Positions 9,009-17,114 of a stretch of 64,000 nt of DNA are shown here, piece after piece (the stretch's first letter is position 1; every line of letters starts with the position of its first letter). The stretch covers positions 62,001 to 126,000 of the forward strand of contig JAXMCM010000018.1 in NCBI GenBank assembly GCA_046349355.1. The letters run 5' to 3'. The position numbers and the translations under genes are program-made. The stretch comes from CALKJU01 sp046349355. Its GTDB lineage: Bacteria; Pseudomonadota; Alphaproteobacteria; Geminicoccales; Geminicoccaceae. Under the pieces are notes generated by a model, which was not told the origin of the DNA, did not search any database, and was given only the letters and a program-made list of their open reading frames with translations.

Positions 9009-9475
9009 CGCAGGTTCTGCAGCACGCGCAGCAGGTCCTCCGAGATGCGCGGGCGCGTGCCCGGCGCCGCCGGGCGGGGCTCGGCTGCGGCAACGGGCGC
9101 GGGCTCCGGCGGCATCGGCCGGGTCCGCTCGCGTGGCGGAGGCTCGGCGGCGAGCCGCGCGGCATGCTGGATCGCCGTCTCCAGCCGCCGCAGCATGCGC
9201 CCGGCGCCGTCGACCGCCCGGACGACCTCCTCGACCCGCTGCCGGCTTTCCTCGTCCTGCTTCAGCAGTTCCTGGCGCGCGGCCTCGCCGGCACCGCGCA
9301 GGCCGGCGATCGCGGCCTCGGCCCGCTCGGTGGCAGCGCCCAGCGCGGCCACGAAGCCCTCGAGCTCGCCCCTGTCGGCCCGCAGCGCCCGCAGGCGGCG
9401 GTGCACGACGGCGCACCACGCGATCGTCGCCGCCAGCAAGGCGCAGAGCACGAGGTCCATCGCCGTCTCAGCCAT
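9005..9475 (-). CDS. DUF6468 family membrane-anchored coiled-coil flagellar protein
   Basis: The 156-residue protein has a single N-terminal membrane segment (about residues 5-25), a coiled coil, a proline-rich stretch and a conserved C-terminal RISEDLLRVLQNLR. This layout and its place between fliM and motE match the DUF6468 proteins of alphaproteobacterial flagellar clusters, whose role is not established. Its start overlaps the fliM stop by 8 bases and its stop overlaps the motE start. A role in motor or stator assembly is inferred from context. Confidence 0.7.
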   Translation of the reverse strand: MAETAMDLVLCALLAATIAWCAVVHRRLRALRADRGELEGFVAALGAATERAEAAIAGLRGAGEAARQELLKQDEESRQRVEEVVRAVDGAGRMLRRLETAIQHAARLAAEPPPRERTRPMPPEPAPVAAAEPRPAAPGTRPRISEDLLRVLQNLR

Positions 9476-10517
9476 CGGCCACCCCGGAGTCGCGGGTCAG
9501 GCGCTCGTCGATGCGCAGCGCCAGCCGGTCGCCGTGCTGGCCGACCCTGCCCCGGGCGATGCGGACGTCGCCGCAGCGCAGCAGGGCCGGCTGGTCCGGC
9601 GTGGCGTTGAGGCGCAGCACGCTGCCGACGCGAAGGTCGAGCACCTCGCGCAGCGAGACGCCGTGCTCCTCGATGACGACGTCGAGCTCGACCTCGGTGG
9701 CCCAGATCTCGCGCGCGAGGTGGCCTTCCCAGATGGTGTCGCGGCCGAACTTCTCGCCCATGAACATCTGCAGCAGCAGGTCGCGGGCGGGTTCGAGGGT
9801 GGCGTAGGGAACGAGGAACTCGATCCCGCCGCCGCGGTCGTCCATCTCGACCCGCATCTTGAAGACGATGCAGGCATTGCCCGGCCGGGCAATGGCGGCG
9901 AAGCGGGGGTTGGTCTCCATCCGCTCGAAGCGGAAGGTCACCGGCGTGATCGGCGCGAAGGCGCTGCCGAGGTCGGCCAGGATCAACCGGATCAGCCGCT
10001 CGACCAGCGACGCCTCGATGGTGGTGTAGGGCCGCCCCTCGATGCGCATCGGCACGGTGCCGCGGCGCCCGCCGAGCAGCACGTCGACCATCGAGTAGAT
10101 CATCGGGCTGTCGAGGGTGACCAGCCCGTAGTTGTCCCACTCGACGGCGCGGAACACGGCGATCATCGCTGGCAGCGGCACGCCGTTCAGGTACTCGCCG
10201 AAGCGCTGGGCGACGATGGTGTCGAGGCTGACGTCGACATTCTCGGACGTGAAGTTGCGCAGGCTCGTCGTCAGCATGCGCTCGAGGCGGTCGAAGACGA
10301 CCTCGAGCATCGGCAGGCGCTCGTAGGTGATGTCGTTCGAGTCGACCAGCGCCTGGATGCCGGGATGCAGCGCCGGCCGCGCCTTCCCGCCGCCGGCGGT
10401 GTCCTCGGCGAAGCCGGCGGTGGCGCCGCCCAGCTCGCTGCCGATGCCGGCCATCGCCGCCCAGTCGCCGTCGTCGCCCGCCGGCCGGGCCGTCCCGTTG
10501 CGCCCGCTCATCGCCAT
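9468..10517 (-). CDS. fliM: Flagellar motor switch protein FliM
   Basis: The 349-residue protein forms the middle of the C-ring and transmits CheY-P binding to rotation direction. It has the conserved middle domain (ITYERLPMLEVVFDRLERML near residue 62; YSMVDVLLGG; ERLIRLILADL) and a C-terminal SpoA-like domain (VSLREVLDLRVGSVLRL). The usual N-terminal CheY-binding peptide is replaced by a glycine/alanine-rich leader, so CheY binding may differ. ATGs at 10517 and 10511 are both possible; an AGGGG motif fits the former. It lies 8 bases after fliL in one operon. Confidence 0.93.
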   Translation of the reverse strand: MAMSGRNGTARPAGDDGDWAAMAGIGSELGGATAGFAEDTAGGGKARPALHPGIQALVDSNDITYERLPMLEVVFDRLERMLTTSLRNFTSENVDVSLDTIVAQRFGEYLNGVPLPAMIAVFRAVEWDNYGLVTLDSPMIYSMVDVLLGGRRGTVPMRIEGRPYTTIEASLVERLIRLILADLGSAFAPITPVTFRFERMETNPRFAAIARPGNACIVFKMRVEMDDRGGGIEFLVPYATLEPARDLLLQMFMGEKFGRDTIWEGHLAREIWATEVELDVVIEEHGVSLREVLDLRVGSVLRLNATPDQPALLRCGDVRIARGRVGQHGDRLALRIDERLTRDSGVADG

Positions 10518-10525
10518 CCGTGCCC

Positions 10526-11116
10526 CTACTGGACCAGCATCTCCCGGATCAGCACGTCCTCGATCCGCCGCGGCTCGACGGCGCGGTGAACGCGGGCCAG
10601 CATCTCCTCCTTGAGGCGCTGCATGCCGACCGCGCCCTGGACGTCGTCCGGCGCCAGCGCCCTGAGGTAGAGCTGGAAGCTGTCGAGGATCCGCGGCGTC
10701 AGCAGCTGGATCTCGTCGGCCTCGGACTGGCCGATGACCTCGAGCGAGATGCGCAGCTTGAGGAAGCGCATGCGGCCGGCGCCGGACTGCAGGTTCACGA
10801 CGACGTCCGGCAGGTCGACGAAGGCGACCGACGACTTGCTGGCCCCTTCCGAGCCGTGGCCAGCCCCCTCGCCATGCGCGTCGGCTGCGGCCGCATGTTC
10901 GTCGGCCGGAGCCTCGCCATGGCCGTCGGCCGCGGCCGCGTCGGCAGCAACCGCGGCATCGGCCGGCTTGCCGCCGAACAGCCCGAGGAACCATGCCGCG
11001 CCGGCGCCGCCGCCGGCGAGCAGGACGAGGGCCACACCGGCGATCAGCAGGAGCTTGCCCTTGCCGCCCTTCTTGCCCGCCTCGCCACCGCCACCATCGG
11101 CCGCCTTGCCCGACAT
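10526..11116 (-). CDS. fliL: Flagellar basal body-associated protein FliL
   Basis: The 196-residue single-pass protein has a lysine/glycine-rich cytoplasmic tip, a membrane segment at about residues 22-46 and a histidine/alanine-rich periplasmic linker. The C-terminal FliL domain follows (VAFVDLPDVVVNL, RFLKLRISLEV), ending DVLIREMLVQ. FliL associates with the stator and supports torque. A near-ideal ribosome binding site (CTAGGAGG) precedes the ATG. It is the first gene of the operon fliL-fliM-DUF6468-motE-unknown. The CtrA-like box at 11177-11191 is about 60 bases upstream. Confidence 0.92.
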   Translation of the reverse strand: MSGKAADGGGGEAGKKGGKGKLLLIAGVALVLLAGGGAGAAWFLGLFGGKPADAAVAADAAAADGHGEAPADEHAAAADAHGEGAGHGSEGASKSSVAFVDLPDVVVNLQSGAGRMRFLKLRISLEVIGQSEADEIQLLTPRILDSFQLYLRALAPDDVQGAVGMQRLKEEMLARVHRAVEPRRIEDVLIREMLVQ

Positions 11117-11176
11117 TCCGACCTCCTAGCCCGGGCATTCCCCGGTCTGCTGGCGGCGGTTCTAGGGGCCGGATGG

Positions 11177-11191
11177 TTAAGGCCCGGTTGA
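11177..11191. promoter_or_regulatory. Near-consensus CtrA box between fliL and flgF
   Basis: The site TTAAGGCCCGGTTGA is TTAA-N7-TTGA, one base away from the CtrA consensus TTAA-N7-TTAA. It lies 61 bases upstream of the fliL start, a plausible activator position. CtrA activates early flagellar operons, including fliLM, in Caulobacter. Binding here is predicted, not shown. Confidence 0.5.
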
Positions 11192-11230
11192 CCCGGCAAA
11201 TCCTGCCCGGTGCCGGCATGTCCTGCCGGG
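11192..11230. repeat. Two tandem 19-bp inverted-repeat sites, enhancer-like
   Basis: Two near-identical elements have the plan CCGGCA-N5-TGCC: CCGGCAAATCCTGCC at 11193-11207 and CCGGCATGTCCTGCCGG at 11213-11229. They are exactly 20 bp (two helical turns) apart and lie 45-80 bp upstream of the sigma-54-like promoter. They resemble the GC-rich ftr elements bound by the flagellar enhancer-binding protein FlbD in Caulobacter, as I recall that consensus. Confidence 0.5.
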
Positions 11231-11273
11231 CGCGGACCGGGTTCGTCGAGGCGGCGCCCCGGGACGGCGACGC

Positions 11274-11289
11274 TGGCATGGATGCTGCA
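11274..11289 (+). promoter_or_regulatory. Sigma-54-like promoter of the flgF operon
   Basis: TGGCATGGATGCTGCA matches the sigma-54 consensus TGGCACG-N4-TTGCW, with the invariant GG and GC at correct spacing and two mismatches elsewhere. A start about 12 bases downstream would leave a 5-prime leader of about 17-20 bases before flgF. The flgF operon of Caulobacter is a sigma-54 (RpoN) class III operon, which fits. Confidence 0.55.
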
Positions 11290-11316
11290 ATCCCGGCTGC
11301 CGACCTCGGAGGAACG

Positions 11317-12030
11317 ATGGACAACAGCGCCTATGTCGCCCTGAGCCGGCAGGTCGCCCTGATGCGCGACATGACCGTGATCGCGACCAACGTCGCCAAC
11401 ATCGGCACGACCGCCTTCCGCGCCGGGCACACCCTGTTCGAGCCGGTCTTGCGCGAGTCGGGCGGCCGTCGCCCGACCGCACTCGTCCAGGACGTCGGCA
11501 CGGCCTGGGACATGGTCCCCGGACCGCTGACCGCGACCGGCAATCCGCTCGACGTGGCCCTCGACGGCGACGGCTGGCTGGCCTTCGGCACCGCCGACGG
11601 CGTGCGCTACAGCCGTGCCGGGCACCTCGAGATCGCCGCCGACGGCAGCCTGGTCGACGCTGCCGGCAACCCGCTGCTCGACGACGGCGGCTCGCCGATC
11701 GTGGTGCCGCCGGGCGACCGGGCCCTCACCGTCGCCCCCGACGGAACGCTGTCGAACGGCACCGGCCCGCTCGGCCGGGTCGGCATCGCCGCCTTCGCCG
11801 GCCAGGGCGGCCTCGTGCCCGAAGGCGGCGGGATGTGGCGGGCGGAGGCGCCGCCGCTGCCGGGCACGGCCCGGATCGTCCAGGGCATGCTCGAGGGCTC
11901 CAACGTGCAGCCGGTGCTGGAGATGACCCGGCTGATCGAGACGACCCGGGCCTTCGAGGGCACCCAGCGGCTGCTCGAGACCCGGCACGAGCTCGGCCGC
12001 AAGACGGTCGAGCGCGTGCTCGCCGCCTGA
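11317..12030 (+). CDS. flgF: Flagellar basal-body rod protein FlgF
   Basis: The 237-residue protein is a proximal-rod component exported by the flagellar type III system. The N-terminal rod motif (VALMRDMTVIATNVANIGT, residues about 12-30), the GNPLDVALDGDGWLAF core and a C-terminal helix (LEMTRLIETTRAFEGTQRLL) are all present. The ATG at 11317 has a GGAGGAACG ribosome binding site. It is the first gene of the operon flgF-flgG-flgA-flgH, behind the sigma-54-like promoter. Confidence 0.93.
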   Translation: MDNSAYVALSRQVALMRDMTVIATNVANIGTTAFRAGHTLFEPVLRESGGRRPTALVQDVGTAWDMVPGPLTATGNPLDVALDGDGWLAFGTADGVRYSRAGHLEIAADGSLVDAAGNPLLDDGGSPIVVPPGDRALTVAPDGTLSNGTGPLGRVGIAAFAGQGGLVPEGGGMWRAEAPPLPGTARIVQGMLEGSNVQPVLEMTRLIETTRAFEGTQRLLETRHELGRKTVERVLAA

Positions 12031-12056
12031 CCCCCAGACCGCCACGAGGACCGCCC

Positions 12057-12842
12057 ATGCGCTCGCTCAGCGTCGCCGCCACCGGGATGATGGCCCAGCA
12101 GCTCAACGTCGAGGTCATCTCCAACAACATCGCCAACATGACGACGACCGGCTACAAGCTGCGCCGGCCCGAGTTCCAGGACCTGCTCTACCAGAGCCAG
12201 CGGCGGATCGGCGCCAGCTCGTCGACCGACGGGACGATCGTGCCGGCCGGCGTCCAGCTCGGCCTCGGCGTCAAGACCGCCGCCGTCTACCGCGTCCACG
12301 GCCAGGGCGACCTCGTCAACACCGAGAACCGCTACGACCTCGCCGTGCAGGGCGAAGGCTTCTTCGTCGTCGACCTGCCGACCGGCGAGCGCGGCTACAC
12401 CCGCTCCGGCAACTTCCAGCTGAGCCCCGACGGCCTGCTGGTGACGCCCGACGGCTACACCGTGAGTCCCGGCATCACCGTGCCGCAGGACGCCGTCGAG
12501 GTCTCGATCAGCCAGGAAGGCCAGGTGACGGCCAAGCTGCAGGGCCAGGTGGCGATGCAGGACCTGGGCCAGCTGGAGCTCGCCACCTTCGTCAACCCGA
12601 GCGGGCTCGAGGCCATCGGCAGCAACCTGCTGCTGGAGACCGACGCCTCGGGCCCCGCCCTGCTCGGGGCTCCCGGCAGCGAGGGCCTGGGCACGGTTCA
12701 GCAAGGATTTCTTGAGAGTTCCAATGTCAATCCGGTGCAGGAGCTGACCGCGCTGATCGCGGCACAACGGGCCTACGACATGAATTCCAAGGTGATCACG
12801 GCCTCCGACCAGATGCTGGCGACGGTGACCCAGCTGCGATGA
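12057..12842 (+). CDS. flgG: Flagellar distal-rod protein FlgG
   Basis: The 261-residue protein builds the distal rod. It begins with the classic MRSLSVAATGMMAQQLNVEV and NNIANMTTTGYK motifs. It has the FlgG-specific GRKPEFQDLLY-like segment (LRRPEFQDLLYQ) and ends QRAYDMNSKVITASDQML. Length and motifs are normal for the family. It lies 26 bases after flgF, and its stop overlaps the flgA start as ATGA. Confidence 0.96.
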   Translation: MRSLSVAATGMMAQQLNVEVISNNIANMTTTGYKLRRPEFQDLLYQSQRRIGASSSTDGTIVPAGVQLGLGVKTAAVYRVHGQGDLVNTENRYDLAVQGEGFFVVDLPTGERGYTRSGNFQLSPDGLLVTPDGYTVSPGITVPQDAVEVSISQEGQVTAKLQGQVAMQDLGQLELATFVNPSGLEAIGSNLLLETDASGPALLGAPGSEGLGTVQQGFLESSNVNPVQELTALIAAQRAYDMNSKVITASDQMLATVTQLR

Positions 12843-13582
12843 CGGGCCTGCTGCTGCGGACGCTCGCCCTGATGGCCTGGGCGTCGGCGCTGGCGCCGGC
12901 GGCATCGGCCCTGACGCTGCCGGCCGGGCAGCCGCTGACGGCGGCGGTCGCCGAGCGCCTGCTGACGCCGGAGCTGCCACCGCCGGACGCAGGCCGCCGC
13001 TGGGCCCTGACCTTCGCCAGCCCGCGCTTGCCGCTGCCCAACCCGGCGGCCGGCGAAGCCGAGATGACCGTCGAATCCTGGCAGCACGAGCCGCGCAGCG
13101 GCCGCTTCACGGCCCTGGTCCGCGTGGCGCTGCCGACCGGCGAGTCCGGCCGGGTGGCGCTGCAGGGCCGCGCCGACGAGCAGGTGCGAATGCCGGTGCT
13201 CGAACGCCCGCTGGGCAAGGGTGCGACGATCGCCGCCGGCGACATCGGCGAGGCCTGGCTGCCGGTGGCGCGGCTTCCGGAGGACGCCATCGACGATGCC
13301 GCCGACCTTGTCGGGCAGGAGGCGACCAAGCGGCTCGCTGCCGGCAAGCCGGTCCGTGCCGCCGCGTTGCGCCCGCCGCGCCTCGTCCGGAAGGGTGACC
13401 CGGTGACGCTCGTCTATCGGAGCGGCAGCCTCGAGCTGACCACTGCCGGCACCAGCCTCGCCGACGCCGCCCTGGGCGATCCGGTGGAGGTGCTCAATCC
13501 CTCGGGCAAGCGCGCCGTCCGCGGGCATGTCGCCGGGGCCCGCCGGGTGACGGTCGGGATCGAGCCCGGAGCCGGGCCGTGA
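12839..13582 (+). CDS. flgA: FlgA, P-ring assembly chaperone
   Basis: The 247-residue protein has a Sec signal peptide (residues 1-24) and the SAF/FlgA C-terminal domain (KGATIAAGDIGEAWL, RAAALRPPRLVRKGDPVTLVY, ALGDPVEVLNPSGKRAVRG). FlgA helps FlgI assemble the P-ring in the periplasm. It overlaps flgG by ATGA and flgH by four bases, indicating coupled translation. flgI itself is not next to it, unlike in many species. Confidence 0.92.
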   Translation: MTGLLLRTLALMAWASALAPAASALTLPAGQPLTAAVAERLLTPELPPPDAGRRWALTFASPRLPLPNPAAGEAEMTVESWQHEPRSGRFTALVRVALPTGESGRVALQGRADEQVRMPVLERPLGKGATIAAGDIGEAWLPVARLPEDAIDDAADLVGQEATKRLAAGKPVRAAALRPPRLVRKGDPVTLVYRSGSLELTTAGTSLADAALGDPVEVLNPSGKRAVRGHVAGARRVTVGIEPGAGP

Positions 13583-14325
13583 GAGGTGCCCTCGTCGCCG
13601 CAGCGCTGCTCGGGCCGCTGGCACTCGGCGGCTGCCAGGTGCCCGAGCGGCTGGCCGCGGTCGGGCGCGCACCGACGCTCGAGCCGATCGAGAACCCGGT
13701 CGAACGGCCGGGCTACCGCCCGGTCTCGCTGCCGATGCCCGATCCGGAGCCCAAGGTCAGCGCCGGCGCCAACTCGCTCTGGCGGTCCGGAGCGCGCGGC
13801 TTCTTCCGTGACCAGCGTGCACGCCGGGTCGGCGACGTGCTGACCGTGAACGTCACCATCGAAGACAAGGCCGAGCTCAGCAACCGGACGTCGCGCGGCC
13901 GCACCAGCGAGGACACCCAGGACGTCACCGGCTTCTACGGCCTGCAGAACAAGCTGAAGGAATGGCTGCCCGAGCCCGTCGATCCGAGCCAGCTGGTCGA
14001 CCTCGAGAGCAGCATGGACAATGCCGGGCGCGGGGCGATCAACCGCGAGGAGACGATCGAGATCAATGTCGCCGCGATCATCACCCAGATCCTGCCGAAC
14101 GGGAACATGGTGATCGAGGGTCGGCAGGAGGTGGCAGTCAACTTCGAGAAGCGCGAGATCGTCGTCGCCGGCATCGTCCGGCCCGAGGACATCACCCCGC
14201 AGAACACCATCCCGCACGAGAAGATCGCCGAGCTGCGCGTCGCCTATGGCGGCAAGGGGCAGATCACCGACGTGCAGCAGCCGCGCTACGGCGCCCAGGT
14301 GCTCGACATCCTGCTGCCCTACTGA
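13579..14325 (+). CDS. flgH: Flagellar L-ring lipoprotein FlgH
   Basis: The 248-residue lipoprotein forms the outer-membrane L-ring. A GTG start overlaps the flgA stop. The signal peptide ends in the lipobox ALGGC (cysteine at residue 19). Conserved FlgH segments include SLWRSGARGFFRDQRARRVG, VTIEDKAELSN, GNMVIEGRQEVAVN and VAGIVRPEDI, ending YGAQVLDILLPY. It is the last gene of the flagellar operon; the copper genes follow after a 114-base gap. Confidence 0.95.
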   Translation: MRGALVAAALLGPLALGGCQVPERLAAVGRAPTLEPIENPVERPGYRPVSLPMPDPEPKVSAGANSLWRSGARGFFRDQRARRVGDVLTVNVTIEDKAELSNRTSRGRTSEDTQDVTGFYGLQNKLKEWLPEPVDPSQLVDLESSMDNAGRGAINREETIEINVAAIITQILPNGNMVIEGRQEVAVNFEKREIVVAGIVRPEDITPQNTIPHEKIAELRVAYGGKGQITDVQQPRYGAQVLDILLPY

Positions 14326-14439
14326 GGCGGCGCCAGCGGATACCCCACCCCGTGCGACCGTTCGCCACGAGCGCGTGGCACCGCTTGCGGTGGGGTGCCG
14401 CCCGGGGCTCTGATCAAGCGTCGCGTGTCGGGAAGTTCC

Positions 14440-14850
14440 ATGCTGGCGATTGGCCGGGGACCAGGTGCAGGAAGGGGATGGCGTCGCTGGACGCTGCTCC
14501 TCAGCACGTGGCTGGCGCTGCTGGTACAGCTGGCCGTTCCGACGATCTGCGCCGCGGCTCCCGAGCACGGACCCGCGACGATGGCCATCTGCACGGCCGA
14601 CGGCACGCGCTACATCCCGGTGCCGGACGATTCGCCGGCGGCGCCGGTCCACGATCCGCACGATCTCTGCGGGCTCTGCTGCGTCAGCTGCGCCCGTGGC
14701 GGACTGGCCCAGCGGATCGCCACGCTGGTGCCGCCACCGGCGATCGTTTCCGACCAGGCCTGGCCGCTGCCCGAGAACGGGCTTGCGGCGGCTGCCGTCC
14801 CCGAGCACCGACGACCACCCGGCCGAGCCCCGCCTCCCGTCCTCGTCTGA
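14440..14850 (+). CDS. DUF2946-like protein, first gene of the copper island
   Basis: The protein of about 136 residues has an N-terminal membrane or signal segment (LLLSTWLALLVQLAVP) and a cysteine cluster (DLCGLCCVSC, near residues 76-85), followed by a proline-rich tail. DUF2946 proteins are small and often sit beside copper genes. The cysteines could bind copper, but this is inferred. I prefer the ATG at 14440; the frame is open from 14395. YcnI follows after 80 bases. Confidence 0.65.
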   Translation: MLAIGRGPGAGRGWRRWTLLLSTWLALLVQLAVPTICAAAPEHGPATMAICTADGTRYIPVPDDSPAAPVHDPHDLCGLCCVSCARGGLAQRIATLVPPPAIVSDQAWPLPENGLAAAAVPEHRRPPGRAPPPVLV

Positions 14851-14930
14851 TCCGAGATCGCTGCCACCGCGCCCGTCCGGCAACGACGGGGGCGATGGCC
14901 ATGTTCCCCGACATCGACGAGGCCTTTCCC

Positions 14931-15455
14931 ATGACACTGCGTCTGGCCGCCGTGGCGGCCTTCGCGCTGGTTGCATCGACGACCGGCGCCTTCGCCCACG
15001 CCACCCTCGAGGTTGCCGAGGCTCCGGCAAACTCGACCTACAAGGCCGTGCTGCGCGTCCCGCACGGCTGCGAGGGCAAGCCGACCACGACCGTGCGGAT
15101 GAAGATCCCGGAGGGCGTGATCGTCGCCAAGCCGATGCCGAAGGCCGGCTGGAACCTCGCCACCGTGACCGGCAAGTACGCCAAGACCTACGACTACTAC
15201 GGCACGCCGGTCAGCGAGGGCGTCACTGAGGTCGTCTGGAGCGGTGGCAACCTGCCCGACGCCTGGTACGACGAGTTCGTGGTCCGGGTCCGCCTGACCG
15301 ACTTCGCGCCGGGCACGGTCGTCTCCTTCCCGACCGTGCAGGAATGCCCGGACGGCGCCGCCGAGCGCTGGATCGAGATCCCGGCCGAGGGCAAGAGTGC
15401 CGACGACTACGAGTCGCCGGCACCCGGGCTCAAGATCTCCGCGCCGGCACCCTGA
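14931..15455 (+). CDS. YcnI-like copper-binding protein (DUF1775)
   Basis: The 174-residue protein has a signal peptide ending AFA, so the mature protein begins with histidine 24 (HATLEVAEAP). In the YcnI family this N-terminal histidine helps form a copper site with conserved acidic and tryptophan residues. The DUF1775 landmarks VPHGCEGKPTTTVRMKIPEG and GWNLATVTGKY are present. In-frame ATGs at 14895 and 14901 exist upstream, but the signal peptide favours 14931. It is the second gene of the island and acts in the periplasm. Confidence 0.85.
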   Translation: MTLRLAAVAAFALVASTTGAFAHATLEVAEAPANSTYKAVLRVPHGCEGKPTTTVRMKIPEGVIVAKPMPKAGWNLATVTGKYAKTYDYYGTPVSEGVTEVVWSGGNLPDAWYDEFVVRVRLTDFAPGTVVSFPTVQECPDGAAERWIEIPAEGKSADDYESPAPGLKISAPAP

Positions 15456-15508
15456 CGGCGAGGCGGGAGGGGCCGCGCCCCTCCCGCACTCCCGGTGCGA
15501 GCGAAGCC

Positions 15509-17089
15509 TTGAGCCTGCCGGCCCTGCTGGTCGCAATCGTCGTCGCGGTCGTGTCGCCGATCGCCACGGCGGCGGCGCACGCCGTCCTCGTCGAAGCCCG
15601 GCCAGCCGACGGCCAGCGCCTCGACGCGGCGCCGCAGGCGCTCGAGCTCGCCTTCTCCGAGCCGGTCTCGCCCATCGCGATCCGCCTGTTCGACGGTCAT
15701 GGCCGCCTGGTCGAGGGCGCCGACATCGTCACCGAAGGCAACCGGATCGCGCTGCGTCCCGCGGCCGCCCTGCCGACGGGCGCCTACCTCCTCTCCTACC
15801 GGGTCACCTCGCTCGACGGGCATCCCGTCGGCGCATCGATCCGCTTCGGCATCGGCGCCGCACCGTCGACGGACGAGGCCGACACGGAGGGCGACGGCGC
15901 CCGGGTCGCCGGCATCGTGGCGCGCCTCGCCGTCTCCATCGGCCTGCTCGGTGCCAGCGGCCTGCTGCTGTTCGTCCGGCTGCTCGACCCGCCGGCGGCG
16001 ATCGCTCGTCGCAGCCTCGCGCTGGCCCGGTCCCTCGCTCTCCTGGCCGGCGTGGCCGCCCTGCTGCGCCTGGGCTTCGCCGGGCTCGAGCTCGAAGGTC
16101 TGCCGCTGGCCTCGCTCCCAGCGAGCTTGCCCTGGACCACGGCCGCCGCCACCAGCCTCGGACCGTCGACGCTCCTGGCCCTCGCCGGAGCCTGCTGCGC
16201 GGCGGTCGCGACGAAAGTCGATGGCTGGCCGACCGCCACGCTGGCGCTCGGCGTGACCGCGCTGGCGTTCGCGAGCACCGGCCATGCCGCGACCGCACCG
16301 CCGCGTATCGTCTCCGCGCCGGCCCTGGGCCTGCACGTGCTGGCCGCCGCCTTCTGGTTCGGCTCGTTCCTCCCGCTCGCCTGGATCCTGGGCGGCAACC
16401 CCCTCGTCGCCGCCGCCATCGTCCGGCGCTTCTCCGCGATGGTGGGCGCGGCGGTAGCCCTGCTGGCCGCCAGCGGCGCTGCGCTCGCCACCATCCAGCT
16501 CGGCGGGCGGATCGGGCCGCTGTGGTCGACGGCCTACGGGCTGACCCTGTCGGCCAAGCTCGGCATCGTCGCTGCGCTCCTCGGCATCGCCTGGATCAAC
16601 CGCACCCGGCTCACGCCGAGGCTCGAGCACGACGCCGCGGCGGCAACGCGGCTGCGCCGGCTCGTGCTGGTCGACCTCGCGCTGGCCACGGCGGTGCTCG
16701 CCATCACCGCGAGCTTTCCGCTAAACGCGCCGCCACGGGCGCTGGAGGCCGTCGTGCCCGACGACGCCAGCGCCACGACCGTGGTGCAGGCGGGCGGGAG
16801 CGTCGCCATCATCTCGTTCCTGCCCGGCCGCAGCGGCCCCAACCGCTTCGAGGCCATCGTCAGCGGGGCCGACGGGGCCCCGCTGGTGGCACGTGCCGCC
16901 ACGCTGCGGATCGGCTCCCCGGCGCACGGCATCGAGCCCCTGCGCAGCCAGGCTGCGATGCGGCGGCCGGGCGCCTATGTCGTCGACACCGTCGAGGTGC
17001 CGCTGGCCGGCAGCTGGGACGTGCGCCTCGACCTGCTGATCGACGACTTCACGCAACGCACCTTCGAGACCCGGATCGACATCCGGTGA
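15509..17089 (+). CDS. CopC-CopD fusion copper import/resistance protein
   Basis: The protein of about 526 residues joins a periplasmic CopC domain to the CopD membrane domain. After the signal peptide the predicted mature N-terminus is H24 (HAVLVEARPADG). Together with D103 and H105 (SLDGHPVG), H24 makes the expected Cu(II) site. About eight membrane segments follow (about 125-425), including the CopD motif HVLAAAFWFGSFLPL. The C-terminal 90 residues form an extra beta-rich domain, FixH/YtkA-like. The best start is a TTG at 15509, because no ATG or GTG lies near the signal peptide. It probably moves copper inward for cuproenzymes. Confidence 0.85.
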   Translation: MSLPALLVAIVVAVVSPIATAAAHAVLVEARPADGQRLDAAPQALELAFSEPVSPIAIRLFDGHGRLVEGADIVTEGNRIALRPAAALPTGAYLLSYRVTSLDGHPVGASIRFGIGAAPSTDEADTEGDGARVAGIVARLAVSIGLLGASGLLLFVRLLDPPAAIARRSLALARSLALLAGVAALLRLGFAGLELEGLPLASLPASLPWTTAAATSLGPSTLLALAGACCAAVATKVDGWPTATLALGVTALAFASTGHAATAPPRIVSAPALGLHVLAAAFWFGSFLPLAWILGGNPLVAAAIVRRFSAMVGAAVALLAASGAALATIQLGGRIGPLWSTAYGLTLSAKLGIVAALLGIAWINRTRLTPRLEHDAAAATRLRRLVLVDLALATAVLAITASFPLNAPPRALEAVVPDDASATTVVQAGGSVAIISFLPGRSGPNRFEAIVSGADGAPLVARAATLRIGSPAHGIEPLRSQAAMRRPGAYVVDTVEVPLAGSWDVRLDLLIDDFTQRTFETRIDIR

Positions 17090-17114
17090 CGTTCACCCCG
17101 CCAGAGGAGGCTCC

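Noticed and set aside
14371..14395. A TGGCAC...TTGC sequence after flgH that looks like a sigma-54 promoter
   Set aside because: The GG and GC elements are two bases too close together (spacing 10 instead of 12), so it cannot be a functional sigma-54 site.
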